64,000 nt of DNA from Cupriavidus taiwanensis (GCF_900250115.1 NZ_LT984803.1:1825583-1889582); one strand, 5' to 3'. Positions 10,721 to 20,936 are shown, numbered from the stretch's first letter. Numbers and translations: made by a program. Notes: generated by a model from the sequence alone, not told the origin.

Positions 10721-11812
10721 TTAGTCTTGTGAGGGTTGGGACCCGGCGGCCTGGCCGCGCAGGCGGCGTTCCAGCGCCACCACCCGTTCGCGCAGCTTGC
10801 TCAGGCCGCGCACGATGGCTGCGTTGCGTTCCCACTCGCCGTGCGGCAGGAACGGGAACACGCTGGTGAAATGGCCGCCGGGCTTGGTGATGGATTTGGT
10901 GATCGAGGTGCCGCCCGACACCGTGGTGCGGTCGGCAATGGTCAGGTGGCCGGCAAAGTTGGCCGCGCCGCCGATCACGCAGAAGCGGCCGATGCGGGTG
11001 CTGCCCGACACCGCGGCGCAGCCGGCGATCACCGTGTGCGCGCCGACCCGCACGTTGTGCGCGATCTGGACCTGGTTGTCGATCTTGCAGCCGTCCTCGA
11101 TCACGGTGTCGGCCATGGCGCCGCGGTCGATCGCGGTATTGGCGCCGACCTCGACGTCCTGGCCCAGCACCGCACGGCCGGTCTGCGGGATCTTCACGTA
11201 TTCCACGCCGGTGGCGCTGATGTCCGGGGCGAAGCCGAAGCCGTCGGCACCGATCACCACGCCGCTGTGCAGGATGGCGCGGGCGCCGACCACGCAGTGG
11301 TGGTAGACCGAGACATTGGCGTAGAGCAGCGCATCGTCGCCGATCTCGGCGTGCGCGCCGACATAGCCGTTGGCCAGGATGCGCACGCGCTCGCCCAGGC
11401 GCGCGCCGGCTTCGATGACCACGTTAGGGCCGATGTAGCACGAGGCCGGCACCACCGCGTCGGGCGCCACGGTGGCGCGCGCGTCGATGCCGGTGCGCGC
11501 ATCGGTATTGGCGGCGCGGTCGAAACGCTGCGCCACGCGGGCAAAGCATACGTAGGGATTGCGCGCCACCAGCCAGTTGCGGCCGTCGGCCTTGCCTTCG
11601 GCGCGCACGCGCTCGAGGTCGGCGGCCGAGACGATCACGGCGCCGGCCTTCGCCTCCAGCGCCTGCTGCAGGTAGAGCGGATTGGACAGGAACGAGAGCT
11701 CGCCCGGTCCGGCCTGGTCCAGGGGGGCCAGGCCGGTGATCGCCAGGTCGGGGTCACCCACAACCTGCGCGCCGTTCTCGGTGGCGAGCTGACCCAGTGT
11801 GGGTGTCTGCAT
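10721..11812 (-). CDS. lpxD: UDP-3-O-(3-hydroxyacyl)glucosamine N-acyltransferase
   Basis: Third step of lipid A synthesis: adds the N-linked 3-hydroxyacyl chain. The 363 residues show an N-terminal uridine-binding domain (LGQLATENGAQVVGDPDLAI; LSFLSNPLYLQQALEAKAGA), a long left-handed beta-helix of hexapeptide repeats (about 110-310, including VYHHCVVGARAILHSGVVIG with the conserved His and DGFGFAPD), and a C-terminal helix (ERNAAIVRGLSKLRERVVAL). The start has AGGAAG upstream. It sits between skp and fabZ as in most proteobacteria. Confidence 0.97.
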   Translation of the reverse strand: MQTPTLGQLATENGAQVVGDPDLAITGLAPLDQAGPGELSFLSNPLYLQQALEAKAGAVIVSAADLERVRAEGKADGRNWLVARNPYVCFARVAQRFDRAANTDARTGIDARATVAPDAVVPASCYIGPNVVIEAGARLGERVRILANGYVGAHAEIGDDALLYANVSVYHHCVVGARAILHSGVVIGADGFGFAPDISATGVEYVKIPQTGRAVLGQDVEVGANTAIDRGAMADTVIEDGCKIDNQVQIAHNVRVGAHTVIAGCAAVSGSTRIGRFCVIGGAANFAGHLTIADRTTVSGGTSITKSITKPGGHFTSVFPFLPHGEWERNAAIVRGLSKLRERVVALERRLRGQAAGSQPSQD

Positions 11813-11865
11813 GGCGGTACTTCCTGATGAAAGAACGAATGAAGGAACGAAGCAGCGGCGTCGGC

Positions 11866-12393
11866 TTACCTGCCGCCGGCGTTCAGCACCTTCATCACGT
11901 CGTCGGTGATATCGATGCGCGGATTCACGTACACCGCTTCCTGCACGATCAGGTCGTACTTGCGCTGTTCCGCGAGCTGACGGATCACACGGTTGGCGCG
12001 CTCCAGCACCTGGGCCAGTTCTTCGTTGCGGCGCTGGTTCAGGTCCTCGCGGAACTCGCGCTGCTTGCGCTGGAACTCGCGGTCCAGGTCGGCCACTTCG
12101 CGCTGGCGGCGCTGGCGGTCGGAGTCGGCCAGCACGGCCGTGTCCTTGTCCAGCTTGTCGGCCATGCCCTTGATCTTCTGCGCCATGTCCTGCAGCTCGC
12201 GGTCGCGCTTGGAGAACTCCTGCTCCAGCTTGACCTGGGCCGCCTTGGCCGGCTGCGAATCGCGCAGGATGCGCTCGGAATTGACCGCGGCGATGCGCGC
12301 TTCCTGGGCCGCGGCCGGCAGCGACGCGCAGAGCGCCGCGGTGGCGAGCGCGGCGGCGCCCAGGGACTTGACCAGTTTGGATGTTGTAGTCAT
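11866..12393 (-). CDS. skp: Periplasmic chaperone Skp/OmpH
   Basis: A 175-residue periplasmic chaperone that carries unfolded outer-membrane proteins to the Bam complex. A signal peptide is clear: basic start, hydrophobic ALATAALCASLPAAAQ, with cleavage likely after AAAQ-free AxA near residue 29. The mature part begins EARIAAVNSERILRDS and is followed by a long charged coiled coil (LEQEFSKRDRELQDMAQKI through the RQRREVADLDREFQRKQREF region) that forms the tentacles of the jellyfish-shaped trimer. It sits directly downstream of bamA (22-base gap), matching its role. GGATC precedes the ATG. Confidence 0.95.
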   Translation of the reverse strand: MTTTSKLVKSLGAAALATAALCASLPAAAQEARIAAVNSERILRDSQPAKAAQVKLEQEFSKRDRELQDMAQKIKGMADKLDKDTAVLADSDRQRRQREVADLDREFQRKQREFREDLNQRRNEELAQVLERANRVIRQLAEQRKYDLIVQEAVYVNPRIDITDDVMKVLNAGGR

Positions 12394-12415
12394 GAAAACA
12401 GATCCTTTTTCAGAA

Positions 12416-14725
12416 TCAGAATGCCGTGCCGATCTGGAACTGGAAGCGCTGGACCTTGTCGTTGTCGTCGCGGTTGAGCGGGAAGCCCATGCTGAGCTTC
12501 AGCGGTCCGATCGGCGACAGCCACGACATGCCGAAGCCGGTCGAGTACTTCAGTTCGCTGAAGCTCAGCGGCTGACCTTCCTGATAGACGTTACCGAAGT
12601 CAAAGAACGTGAACAGGCGCAGCGTGCGGTCCACGCCCGAGCCCGGCAACGGGAAGATGAATTCGACGTTGCCGATCATCTTGGAGGCACCGCCCACCGG
12701 GTTGCCGTTCTGGTCCTTCGGGCCCAGCGTGCTGGTCTGGTAGCCGCGCACCGAGCCGATACCACCGGCGTAGAAATACTTGAACACCGGGAACGGCGTG
12801 TTGCCGTAGCCGTGGCCGTAGGCAACTTCGCCGTTCAGTGCCAGCGTGAAGGACTTGGAGATCGGGTAGAAGTACTGCTGCTGCACGCTGGCGCGGTAGT
12901 ACTGCGTATCGCCGCCCGGCAGGCCGACTTCGAGGTTGGCCTGGGTGTACGGGCCCTTGGTCGGGACCAGCGCGCTGTCGCGGCGGTCGCGCGCCCAGCC
13001 GATCGTGAACGGGAAGTTGTTGATGCCGTCGCCGGATTCCTTGCCGATCTTGTTCAGCCAGTCGGTGTACTGGGTCGGCGTATTGACCGAGGTGTACACC
13101 TGGGTGCGTTCGTAGCCGATGCCGAAGAACACGGTATCGACTTCCGAGAACGGCACGCCGAACTTGAAGCCGCCGCCGGCCGAGACGATCTTGTAGTCCT
13201 GGTCGCCGGTGTAGTACAGCGGGCGCGAGGTGCGGTAGTAGATATCGGTCGAGCGGCTGATGCCGTCCACCGTGAAGTACGGGTCGTACTGCGTCAGCGC
13301 AATGGTGCGGAACGACTTGGCGGTGTTCACGTCCAGACCCAGGCTGGTGCCCGAGCCGAACACATTGTCCTGACGCAGGCCGGCCTGCAGCACCAGCTTG
13401 TCGGTCGACGAGAAGCCCACGCCCAGGCTGATCTGGCCGGTCGGCTTTTCGGTCACGTTGACGTTCACATCGACCTGGTCGGGCGCGCCGGGCACGTCCT
13501 CGGTGGTGATGTTGGTGTCGGTGAAGTAGCCGGTACGGTTGATACGCGCCTGCGACTGCTGCAGCTTTTCACTGTCGAACCACGAGCTTTCCATCTGGCG
13601 CATCTCGCGCCGCACCACTTCGTCGCGGGTCTTGCTGTTGCCGACCACGTTGACGCGGCGCACGTAGACGCGGCGGCCCGGATCGACCATCAGGGTCAGC
13701 GCGACCTCGCGCTTTTCCTTGTCGATCTGCGGCTGCGGATTGATGGTGGTGAAGGCGTAGCCATAGGTGCCGAGCAAGTCGGTAATCGCCTTGGTGCTCT
13801 GCGTCAGCTTCTCGGACGAGAAGATATCGCCCTTCTTCAACTGCAGCAGTTTTTCCATTTCCTCCTGCTTGCCCAGCAGTTCGCCCGCCAGGCGCACGTC
13901 GGAAACCTTGTACTGCTCGCCTTCCTTGATGTTCAGCGTCAGGAAGATGTCTTTCTTGTCGGGCGTGATCGAGACCTGGGTCGATTCGATGGCGAATTCC
14001 AGGTAGCCGCGGTTCAGGTAGTACGAGCGCAGCGCTTCCAGGTCGGCGGTCAGCTTCTGCTTCGAGTACAGGTCGTTCTTGGTGTACCACGACAGCCAGT
14101 TCGGCGTGGACAGCTGCATCTCGTCGCGCAGCGTGCTTTCCTTGAAGGCCTTGTTGCCGACGATATTGATCTGGCGGATCTTGGCGACCGGACCCTCGTC
14201 GACATTGAACACCACCGAGACGCGGTTGCGGTCCACCGGCGTGATGGTGGTCTGCACGTCGGCGGCATAGTAGCCGCGCGCGACGTACTGGCGCTTGAGC
14301 TCTTGCTCGGCCTTGTCGATCAGCGCCTTGTCATAGTAGCGGGCCTCGGCCACGCCGACCGCGCGCAGCGAGCGGCGCAGCGTGTCCTTGTCGAATTCCT
14401 TGATGCCGACGAACTCGAGCTGCGAGATCGCCGGGCGCTCCTCGACCTGCACCACCAGCACGCCGTCTTCGGAGCGGATCTGCACGTCCTTGAAGAAGCC
14501 GGTATTGTAGAGGGCACGGATGGCATCGGCGCCCTTGTCATCGGTGAAGGTTTCCCCGACGCGCACCGGCAGGTAGCCAAACACGGTACCCGGTTCGACG
14601 CGTTGCAGTCCCTCAACGCGGATGTCCCTGACGACGAACGGATCGGCAGCCCAGCCCGCCGGGCTCCAGGCTGCAATAACGGCACTCGCCAGCAAGCCCA
14701 GCGAAATGCGCTTATGTCTGATCAA
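12416..14725 (-). CDS. bamA: Outer-membrane protein assembly factor BamA
   Basis: Essential Omp85 protein that folds and inserts beta-barrel proteins into the outer membrane. A signal peptide (RISLGLLASAVIAAWSPAGWA) is followed by ADPFVVRDIRVEGLQRVEPG, the first of five POTRA domains covering about residues 30-430. The C-terminal 16-strand barrel ends in aromatic-rich QFQIGTAF with terminal Phe. The barrel carries GGIGSVRGYQTSTLGPKD, the conserved VRGY motif of loop 6. I choose the TTG at 14725 because GAGGGG lies seven bases upstream and it gives a compact signal peptide. An ATG at 14749, eight codons earlier, is the alternative. The gene follows rseP and precedes skp. Confidence 0.95.
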   Translation of the reverse strand: MIRHKRISLGLLASAVIAAWSPAGWAADPFVVRDIRVEGLQRVEPGTVFGYLPVRVGETFTDDKGADAIRALYNTGFFKDVQIRSEDGVLVVQVEERPAISQLEFVGIKEFDKDTLRRSLRAVGVAEARYYDKALIDKAEQELKRQYVARGYYAADVQTTITPVDRNRVSVVFNVDEGPVAKIRQINIVGNKAFKESTLRDEMQLSTPNWLSWYTKNDLYSKQKLTADLEALRSYYLNRGYLEFAIESTQVSITPDKKDIFLTLNIKEGEQYKVSDVRLAGELLGKQEEMEKLLQLKKGDIFSSEKLTQSTKAITDLLGTYGYAFTTINPQPQIDKEKREVALTLMVDPGRRVYVRRVNVVGNSKTRDEVVRREMRQMESSWFDSEKLQQSQARINRTGYFTDTNITTEDVPGAPDQVDVNVNVTEKPTGQISLGVGFSSTDKLVLQAGLRQDNVFGSGTSLGLDVNTAKSFRTIALTQYDPYFTVDGISRSTDIYYRTSRPLYYTGDQDYKIVSAGGGFKFGVPFSEVDTVFFGIGYERTQVYTSVNTPTQYTDWLNKIGKESGDGINNFPFTIGWARDRRDSALVPTKGPYTQANLEVGLPGGDTQYYRASVQQQYFYPISKSFTLALNGEVAYGHGYGNTPFPVFKYFYAGGIGSVRGYQTSTLGPKDQNGNPVGGASKMIGNVEFIFPLPGSGVDRTLRLFTFFDFGNVYQEGQPLSFSELKYSTGFGMSWLSPIGPLKLSMGFPLNRDDNDKVQRFQFQIGTAF

Positions 14726-14848
14726 TGTTGATCCCCTCTTTGATTCCATCCAGGATTGCGCTCCAATGCCTCATTGGACTGCGCCTGGCAAATGGCGTCC
14801 CCGGCGATGGTGCCCGACGACACCACCACCCCTTGCCGACACACGTTT

Positions 14849-16252
14849 CTAGCCGTTCGCCAGAAACATTCGGCTGACGTCATTGAACAAAGCGAGCGAA
14901 GTCAGGAGCAAGATGCAGGCAATGCCAACCTTCTGCAGCATTGCCTGCCAGTGGTCTGGGACGGGCCGGCCAGTCAAAAATTCCACGCAATAATACAGCA
15001 AATGCCCCCCATCCAGAACCGGAATGGGTAACAAATTGAGTACGCCAAGACTAACGCTGACCAGCGCCAGGAAGCTGACAAAGGCTTGTATGCCGAGGTT
15101 TGCGGCACGCCCGGCGTAGTCCGCGACGGTCAGCGGACCGCTCAGGTTCTGCAGCGAAGCCTGACCCACCAGCATCTTGCCCAGCAGCTTGAGCGACAGC
15201 GCGCTGGTATCCCAGACCTGCCCCGCCGCGCGCGCCAGCGCCTGGTCCGGCCGGTAGCGCACGGTCTCCATCTGCACCGCCTGGCTCAGCGCCGCGCCCA
15301 GCTTGCCCGCGGGCGCCGGCGCGGCGCCGCTGGCATCGGTGGCGCCGTCGCGCGCCGCGGCGGTGTCGAGCGTGACCGGCACGTCCAGGCGCTGGCCGTC
15401 GCGTTCGATCCCCAGCATCACGGCCTGGCCCGGCTGGCTGCGCACCGCCTGGATCAGCGCGCTGGCCTGCGTCAGCGGGCTGCCCTGCCAGGCCACGATG
15501 CGATCGCCCTTGCGCAGCCCGGCGCGTTCGGCGGCCGAATCCGGCAGCACCTCGGTGATCGTCACCGGCCCGCCCTTCAGGTTCAGGCCGAGCGTGGCCA
15601 GCGGGTCCTGCTCGGGATTGCCGCCGGTATTGGGCAGGCGCGGCAGCGTGACATCGCGCTCGGAGCCATCGGCGCCGCGCACGCGCAGCACCGCGCGCGC
15701 ATCGCCGAAGCCTTCGGCAAATACCGCCATGCGCAGGTCATTCCAGGAGCGGACTGGCTCGGTGTGGCCGTTGGCGGTCAGCGACAGCACCCGGTCGCCC
15801 TCGCGCACGCCGGCCTGCGCCGCCATGGTGCCGGCCGCGGGCGCCGCCACCACCGGCACGGGCTCGCGCATGCCACCGGCGAACAGCGCGAAATACAGCA
15901 CGATCGCCAGTGCGAAGTTGGCCAGCGGGCCGGCCGCGACGATGACGAAGCGCTTGCCCACCGGCTGGCGGTTGAAGGCGCGCGGCAGGTCGGCCGGGTC
16001 GATGGCGGTGTCGCGCGCGGGATCGAACTCGCGCTCGTCGAGCATCTTGACGTAGCCGCCCAGCGGGATCGCCGCCACGGTCCATTCGGTGCGGTCGCGG
16101 CTTTTTGAGATCCAGCGCAGCAGCGGCCGCCCGAAGCCGATGGAAAAGCGCAGCACCTTCACGCCGCAGGCGCGCGCGGCCAGGTAGTGACCCATTTCGT
16201 GCACGTAGATCAGCACGCACAGGGCAACGATGAAAGCGAGTACGGTTTGCAT
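14849..16252 (-). CDS. rseP: Site-2 intramembrane zinc protease RseP
   Basis: Membrane metalloprotease that cuts anti-sigma-E (RseA-type) and other transmembrane substrates after an initial periplasmic cut. HEMGH is at residues 18-22 in the first membrane helix, and LDGGHLLYY near residue 400 supplies the third zinc ligand. Two PDZ domains lie between (about 125-215 and 220-310; RVLSLTANGHTEPVRSWNDL and RIVAWQGSPLTQASALIQAV). The C-terminal helices include FVSFLALVSVSLGVLNLLPI. An Ala/Asp-rich insert at about residues 305-325 is probably a flexible linker. It sits between dxr and bamA, the usual order. Confidence 0.96.
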   Translation of the reverse strand: MQTVLAFIVALCVLIYVHEMGHYLAARACGVKVLRFSIGFGRPLLRWISKSRDRTEWTVAAIPLGGYVKMLDEREFDPARDTAIDPADLPRAFNRQPVGKRFVIVAAGPLANFALAIVLYFALFAGGMREPVPVVAAPAAGTMAAQAGVREGDRVLSLTANGHTEPVRSWNDLRMAVFAEGFGDARAVLRVRGADGSERDVTLPRLPNTGGNPEQDPLATLGLNLKGGPVTITEVLPDSAAERAGLRKGDRIVAWQGSPLTQASALIQAVRSQPGQAVMLGIERDGQRLDVPVTLDTAAARDGATDASGAAPAPAGKLGAALSQAVQMETVRYRPDQALARAAGQVWDTSALSLKLLGKMLVGQASLQNLSGPLTVADYAGRAANLGIQAFVSFLALVSVSLGVLNLLPIPVLDGGHLLYYCVEFLTGRPVPDHWQAMLQKVGIACILLLTSLALFNDVSRMFLANG

Positions 16253-16354
16253 GGTGCGGGAGGTCGGTAAGATCGCTGGGCCGGCCCGCGCGGTCCCCGG
16301 GGACCGGCCGGCGCAGCCGCTATTGTCGCAGATGCGGCAGACCGCCCCGCCGGC

Positions 16355-17536
16355 TCAGCGGGCGCTGGCCCGCGCGGTGACGCCGGCCCTGGCCGCCTCG
16401 CGCGCGAGCGCGTCGGCCGAGAGCACGGCCTCGAGCGTATCGGCGGGCCCGTTCGGTGCCGCCTCCAGCACCTCGCGCACGATGCCGGCGATATCGGTAA
16501 AGCGCACCTGGCCCGCGAGGAATGCCTCCACCGCCACTTCATTGGCGGCATTGAGCACCGCCGGCGCCACCCCCGCCGCGCGCAGCGCGTCGAAGGCCAG
16601 CCCCAGGCACGGGAACCTCGCCAGGTCCGGCTTCTCGAAATGCAAGCCGCCGGCGAGGGTCAGGTCGAGCGGGGTCACGCCGGCGTCGATCCGTTCCGGG
16701 TAGGCCAGGCCATAGGCGATCGGCGTGCGCATGTCGGGGTTGCCCAGTTGCGCCAGCACCGAGCCATCGGCGTAGGCCACCATCGAATGCACGATGCTCT
16801 GCGGGTGGATCAGCACCTCGATGCGTTCGGCCGGAGCGCCGAACAGCCAGTGCGCCTCGATCACCTCGAGGCCCTTGTTCATCATGGTGGCGGAGTCGAC
16901 CGAGATCTTGCGGCCCATGACCCAGTTGGGATGGGCGCAGGCCTGGTCGGGCGAGATATCGTGCAGCGTGGCCGGATCGCGCGTGCGGAACGGCCCGCCC
17001 GAAGCGGTCAGCAGCACCTTGGCCACGCCGCGGCCGTAGCGCGGGTCGTCGGCGGGCAGGCACTGGAAGATGGCGTTGTGCTCGCTGTCGATCGGCAGCA
17101 GCGTGGCCCCATGCTCGCGCACCGCGTCCATGAAGATGCGCCCGGACATCACCAGCGCTTCCTTGTTGGCCAGCAGCACGCGCTTGCCCGCGCGCGCCGC
17201 CGCCAGCGTCGGACGCAGGCCCGCCGCGCCGACGATGGCGGCCATCACCGCGTCGGTCTGCGTATCGGCGGCGATGGATTCCAGCGCGGCTTCGCCGTAG
17301 CCGACCTCGGTGGCGACGCCGGCAGCGCGCAGCAGCGTCTCCAGCTCGCGCGCGGCCTCGGCCGTCCCCACCACGGCGCGCGCCGGGCGGAACTCGATGC
17401 ACTGCTCGGCCAGCTTGCGCACCTGGCGGTGGGCGCTGAGCGCATGCGCGGCGTAACGGCCGGGATGGCGCCGGATCACGTCGAGCGTGCTTTCTCCGAT
17501 GGAGCCGGTGGCGCCCAGGATGGTGATGCGATGCAT
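16355..17536 (-). CDS. dxr: 1-deoxy-D-xylulose-5-phosphate reductoisomerase
   Basis: Converts DXP to 2-C-methyl-D-erythritol 4-phosphate with NADPH, the committed step of the MEP isoprenoid pathway. The product feeds UppS, encoded three genes upstream. 393 residues, normal length. NADPH-binding [19 protein letters not shown] is at residues 7-25, and the metal/substrate block [15 protein letters not shown], the catalytic-loop region SGGPFRTRD, and [20 protein letters not shown] with the conserved flexible loop are all present. The frame is open far upstream, but the ATG at 17536 gives the correct N-terminus MHRITILGA. Confidence 0.97.
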   Translation of the reverse strand: MHRITILGATGSIGESTLDVIRRHPGRYAAHALSAHRQVRKLAEQCIEFRPARAVVGTAEAARELETLLRAAGVATEVGYGEAALESIAADTQTDAVMAAIVGAAGLRPTLAAARAGKRVLLANKEALVMSGRIFMDAVREHGATLLPIDSEHNAIFQCLPADDPRYGRGVAKVLLTASGGPFRTRDPATLHDISPDQACAHPNWVMGRKISVDSATMMNKGLEVIEAHWLFGAPAERIEVLIHPQSIVHSMVAYADGSVLAQLGNPDMRTPIAYGLAYPERIDAGVTPLDLTLAGGLHFEKPDLARFPCLGLAFDALRAAGVAPAVLNAANEVAVEAFLAGQVRFTDIAGIVREVLEAAPNGPADTLEAVLSADALAREAARAGVTARASAR

Positions 17537-17547
17537 AGCAGACGGCT

Positions 17548-18369
17548 TCAAAGAAAAATCAGCATCAGGGCAGCCAGCGGGAACACCGGCAGCAAGGCGT
17601 CGATACGGTCCAGCACACCGCCATGGCCGGGCAGCAGCCGGCTGCTGTCTTTCTTGCCGACCTGGCGCTTGAGCAGCGATTCGAACAGGTCGCCCACCAC
17701 GCTCGCCGCAACCAGCAGCGTGGTCACCGCGGCGACGAAGCCCAGTCCGCCGCGGTCGCCCATGGCCGAGAACCAGGTCGGGGCAAAGGCGTGGGTGGCG
17801 GCCAGCGCGAGCCCGATCGCCAGTGCCAGCAGCCAGCCGCCGAGGGCGCCCTCCCACGACTTGCCCGGGCTGATGCCGGGCGCCAGCTTGCGCCGGCCGA
17901 TCGCCTTGCCGGTGAAATACGCGCCGATATCGGCGGCCCACACCAGCACCGCGGCGCTCAGCAGCACGCCGATGCCGGCGCCGCGCAGGACCATGGTGGC
18001 ATGGGCGAACGCGGGCAGCATCACCAGCCCCAGCACCGCGCCCAGCGCGGTGAAGGCCGGGGTCGCGGTGCGCACGCCGCGCGCCAGCAGCACCACCGCC
18101 ACGCCCCAGCACACCACCGCGGCCTCGAGCAGCCAGGTGATGGCGTGGCGCTGCGGCAGGTCATGCCAGGTGATGGTGGCGATCAGGCAGGCCAGCGCAT
18201 AGACGTAGGGCCACGGCCCGCGCAAGCCGATCAGGCGGCCGAATTCCCAGCCGGCCAGCAGCACGATCACGCCGAGCAGTCCCGCCAGGCCCGCCGGCGG
18301 CGCCAGGAACAGGATCGGCAGGATCAGCAGCAACAGGCACAGGGCGGTGATGACGCGGGTGAGGAGCAT
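17548..18369 (-). CDS. cdsA: Phosphatidate cytidylyltransferase (main copy)
   Basis: Makes CDP-diacylglycerol from phosphatidic acid and CTP, the branch point for all phospholipids. 273 residues with about eight membrane helices ([19 protein letters not shown] at the start). The family signature is intact near the C-terminus: [20 protein letters not shown] followed by [27 protein letters not shown] with [10 protein letters not shown] holds the conserved cytoplasmic CTP-binding residues. It lies between uppS and dxr, the canonical position. A second, longer homologue is at 52623-53585. Confidence 0.96.
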   Translation of the reverse strand: MLLTRVITALCLLLLILPILFLAPPAGLAGLLGVIVLLAGWEFGRLIGLRGPWPYVYALACLIATITWHDLPQRHAITWLLEAAVVCWGVAVVLLARGVRTATPAFTALGAVLGLVMLPAFAHATMVLRGAGIGVLLSAAVLVWAADIGAYFTGKAIGRRKLAPGISPGKSWEGALGGWLLALAIGLALAATHAFAPTWFSAMGDRGGLGFVAAVTTLLVAASVVGDLFESLLKRQVGKKDSSRLLPGHGGVLDRIDALLPVFPLAALMLIFL

Positions 18370-18405
18370 GCGCTGCAGTCCCGTGAAAAGTTGGAGCGGC
18401 CGGGT

Positions 18406-19176
18406 TCAGGCCGTACCGGAAAGCCCCGGCGCAACCAGCTGCGCGCTGGTGCGGCCGAAGCGGCGTTCGCGCTGGCGGTACGAGGCAAAGGCCTTGTCGA
18501 GTTCCGCGGCGTCGAAATCCGGCCAGTAGACGTCGGTGAAGTACAGCTCGGAATAGGCGAGCTGCCACAGCAGGAAGTTGCTGATGCGCTGTTCGCCGCC
18601 GGTGCGGATGAACAGGTCCGGCTCAGGCGCATAGGCCATCGCCAGGTGCGGGGCCAGCAGGGACTCGTCGATCGTTTCCGGATCGAGCATGGGCGAGCGC
18701 GCCAGCATCTTGCGCATGGCCTGCAGCAGGTCCCAGCGTCCGCCATAGTTGGCCGCGATGGTCACGGTCAGGCCGGTATTGCCGGCGGTGCGCGCCTCGG
18801 CATCCTTGATCAGCCGCTGGATGCGCGGGCTGAAGCGGCTCAGGTCGCCCACCACCCGCAGCCGGATGTTGTTGGCGTGCATCTTCACCACTTCGCGCCG
18901 CAGCGACATCATGAACAGCCGCATCAGGAACGAGACCTCGTCGGCCGGACGGCGCCAGTTCTCGGAGCTGAACGCGAACAGCGTCAGGTACTGCACGCCC
19001 CGGGCGGCGCAGGCTTCCACCACCGCTCGCACAGCGTCCAGCCCGCGGCTGTGCCCCGCCACGCGCGGCAGGTGCCGCTGGGTCGCCCAGCGGCCGTTGC
19101 CGTCCATGATGATGGCAACGTGCCGGGGCACGTAGGAAGTATCGGGTACGGCAAGCGTCGAGCTGATGTGCTGCAT
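18406..19176 (-). CDS. uppS: Undecaprenyl diphosphate synthase (cis-prenyltransferase)
   Basis: Builds the C55 lipid carrier for peptidoglycan and O-antigen by cis-addition of isopentenyl units to farnesyl diphosphate. 256 residues. Visible motifs: [20 protein letters not shown] near residue 22 with catalytic Asp, [15 protein letters not shown] near residue 80, and [20 protein letters not shown] followed by [13 protein letters not shown] near 205-230. The start at 19176 has no obvious Shine-Dalgarno sequence; the N-terminal 15 residues are not conserved. It precedes cdsA on the same transcript. Confidence 0.97.
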   Translation of the reverse strand: MQHISSTLAVPDTSYVPRHVAIIMDGNGRWATQRHLPRVAGHSRGLDAVRAVVEACAARGVQYLTLFAFSSENWRRPADEVSFLMRLFMMSLRREVVKMHANNIRLRVVGDLSRFSPRIQRLIKDAEARTAGNTGLTVTIAANYGGRWDLLQAMRKMLARSPMLDPETIDESLLAPHLAMAYAPEPDLFIRTGGEQRISNFLLWQLAYSELYFTDVYWPDFDAAELDKAFASYRQRERRFGRTSAQLVAPGLSGTA

Positions 19177-19222
19177 GGGCGTGAGACGATCGCTGACAGT
19201 CCCGGCCAGGCCGGGACGGGCG

Positions 19223-19783
19223 TCAGACCGTCATGATCTCCTTCTCTTTTTCGGCGACCATCTTGTCGATCTCGGCCACGTACTTGTCGGTCAGTTTCTG
19301 CACCTCGTCCTGGCCGCGGCGTTCTTCGTCCTCGGAAATGGTCTTGTCCTTGACCAGCTTCTTGAACTGCTCGTTGGCATCGCGGCGCAGGTTGCGCACC
19401 GCCACCTTGGCACCCTCGGCCTCGCCCTTCACGACCTTGGTCAGCTCCTTGCGGCGCTCTTCGGTCAGTGCCGGCATCGGCACACGGATCACTTCGCCCA
19501 TGGTGGCCGGGTTCAGGCCCAGGTCGCAATCGCGGATGGCCTTCTCGACCGCGCCCACCATTTTCTTTTCCCACGGCTGCACCGTGATGGTACGGGCGTC
19601 GGCCAGGCCGATCGCCGCCACCTGGCTGATGGGCACCATCGAGCCGTAGTAATCCACCTGAACGTGGTCGAGCAGGCCGGTATGGGCACGGCCGGTGCGG
19701 ATCTTAGCCAGATCGGCCTTGAAGGCTTCGATCGACTTCTGCATTTTCTGCTCGGCGCTCTTCTTTGTGTCGGCGACGCTCAT
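19223..19783 (-). CDS. frr: Ribosome recycling factor
   Basis: RRF splits post-termination 70S ribosomes together with EF-G. 186 residues, family length. It starts [20 protein letters not shown], with the conserved [20 protein letters not shown] and [17 protein letters not shown] in the three-helix tRNA-mimicking fold, and it ends with the long charged helix [21 protein letters not shown] strong GGAGGT Shine-Dalgarno sequence lies before the ATG at 19783. It is located between pyrH and uppS as in many bacteria. Confidence 0.98.
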   Translation of the reverse strand: MSVADTKKSAEQKMQKSIEAFKADLAKIRTGRAHTGLLDHVQVDYYGSMVPISQVAAIGLADARTITVQPWEKKMVGAVEKAIRDCDLGLNPATMGEVIRVPMPALTEERRKELTKVVKGEAEGAKVAVRNLRRDANEQFKKLVKDKTISEDEERRGQDEVQKLTDKYVAEIDKMVAEKEKEIMTV

Positions 19784-19810
19784 TTTTACCTCCGGAAATC
19801 AGCCAACCAA

Positions 19811-19830
19811 GATCCCCTCTGGTGGGGATC
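19811..19830. repeat. Inverted repeat between pyrH and frr
   Basis: GATCCCC and GGGGATC flank a short 5-6 base loop in the 141-base pyrH-frr gap, near the frr start. No T-tract follows in either direction, so it may be an RNA structure or weak pause site rather than a terminator. Confidence 0.4.
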
Positions 19831-19924
19831 GAAAATGAATCATTCTACTCTTTGCCCGTCTGGATACCAGCGCCGCGGCGCGGCATCCGTTACCGGACTC
19901 ACAGATGCAGCTCAGAGACGGGGA

Positions 19925-20635
19925 TCACACATGCACCAGGGTGCCCTCGTCCTCGCCCAGGATGACGCGCTTGAGCGCGCCCGGCTTCACGATCGAGAAC
20001 ACCTTGATCGGCAGCTTCTGGTCGCGGCACAGCGCGAAGGCGGTGGCGTCCATCACCTGCAGGTTGCGCGAGATGGCTTCGTCGAAGCTGATGGTGGTGT
20101 AGCGCGTGGCGCTCGGATCCTTCTTCGGGTCGGCGGTGTAGACACCGTCGACCTTGGTCGCCTTCAGCACGATCTCGGCGCCGATCTCGGAGCCGCGCAG
20201 CGCGGCCGCGGTGTCGGTGGTGAAGAACGGGTTGCCGGTGCCGGCGGCGAAGATCACGACCTTGCCCTCTTCCAGCTGGCGGATCGCGCGCGGGCGGATA
20301 TAGGGCTCGACCACCTGGTCCATGCGCAGCGCCGACTGCACGCGGCCTTCGATGTTGGCGTGGCGCATCGCGTCCTGCAGCGCCAGCGCGTTCATCATGG
20401 TGGCCAGCATGCCCATGTAGTCGGCGGTGGCGCGGTCCATGCCGGCGGCGCCGCCGGCGACGCCGCGGAAGATATTGCCGCCGCCGATCACCACCGCCAC
20501 CTGCACGCCGAGCTTCACGATCTCGGCAATGTCGTTCACCATCGCCTCGATGGTGGAGCGGTTGATGCCGAAGGCATCGTCGCCCATCAGGGCTTCACCG
20601 GACAGTTTCAGAAGGACGCGCTTGTAGGCTGGCAT
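19925..20635 (-). CDS. pyrH: UMP kinase
   Basis: Phosphorylates UMP to UDP in pyrimidine nucleotide synthesis; hexameric amino-acid-kinase fold. The chosen ATG at 20635 (GAGGGTG upstream) gives the standard 236-residue protein starting [20 protein letters not shown], although the frame stays open for 63 codons more. Also visible: [53 protein letters not shown] and [20 protein letters not shown]. It lies between tsf and frr, the usual position. Confidence 0.97.
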   Translation of the reverse strand: MPAYKRVLLKLSGEALMGDDAFGINRSTIEAMVNDIAEIVKLGVQVAVVIGGGNIFRGVAGGAAGMDRATADYMGMLATMMNALALQDAMRHANIEGRVQSALRMDQVVEPYIRPRAIRQLEEGKVVIFAAGTGNPFFTTDTAAALRGSEIGAEIVLKATKVDGVYTADPKKDPSATRYTTISFDEAISRNLQVMDATAFALCRDQKLPIKVFSIVKPGALKRVILGEDEGTLVHV

Positions 20636-20936
20636 GTTCACCCTCGGAAGGAGCAGTTCGCTCGGTTGAGCCGACTCGGTCGAGTCGACCCGGTTGAGAC
20701 ACACTGGGACGTATGTTTTGGCACCGGCGGCACGGGTCATCGTGCCGCCGGCAGGAGGAAAGCCGGTTTTCGGGGTGCCCCGGCCGGAACCGGACCACCG
20801 CGGAAACGGACTGCTGCAGTGCAACGCCGGCTGCGCCGTGCCGCACTACTTATGCAGAGGGGCACCTTGCGGCGCCCCTGCGGCATTATAGGCGCCCGGA
20901 CCAGCCCACAGCGGGCCGGCCGGCGCGCCCCTGACA
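20636..20936. other. tsf-pyrH intergenic region
   Basis: A 301-base gap with no credible gene. It holds an imperfect hairpin (AGGGGCACC / GGCGCCCCT, about 20857-20879) that could slow transcription after tsf but lacks a T-tract. A TATAAT-like box on the minus strand lies at 20885-20890, giving a possible internal promoter for pyrH. Nothing else stands out. Confidence 0.6.
20885..20890 (-). promoter_or_regulatory. pyrH: Possible -10 box of a pyrH promoter
   Basis: A perfect TATAAT on the minus strand about 250 bases upstream of pyrH. The sequence 17 bases upstream (CGCTGT) is a poor -35 match, so this is only a candidate. Confidence 0.3.
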
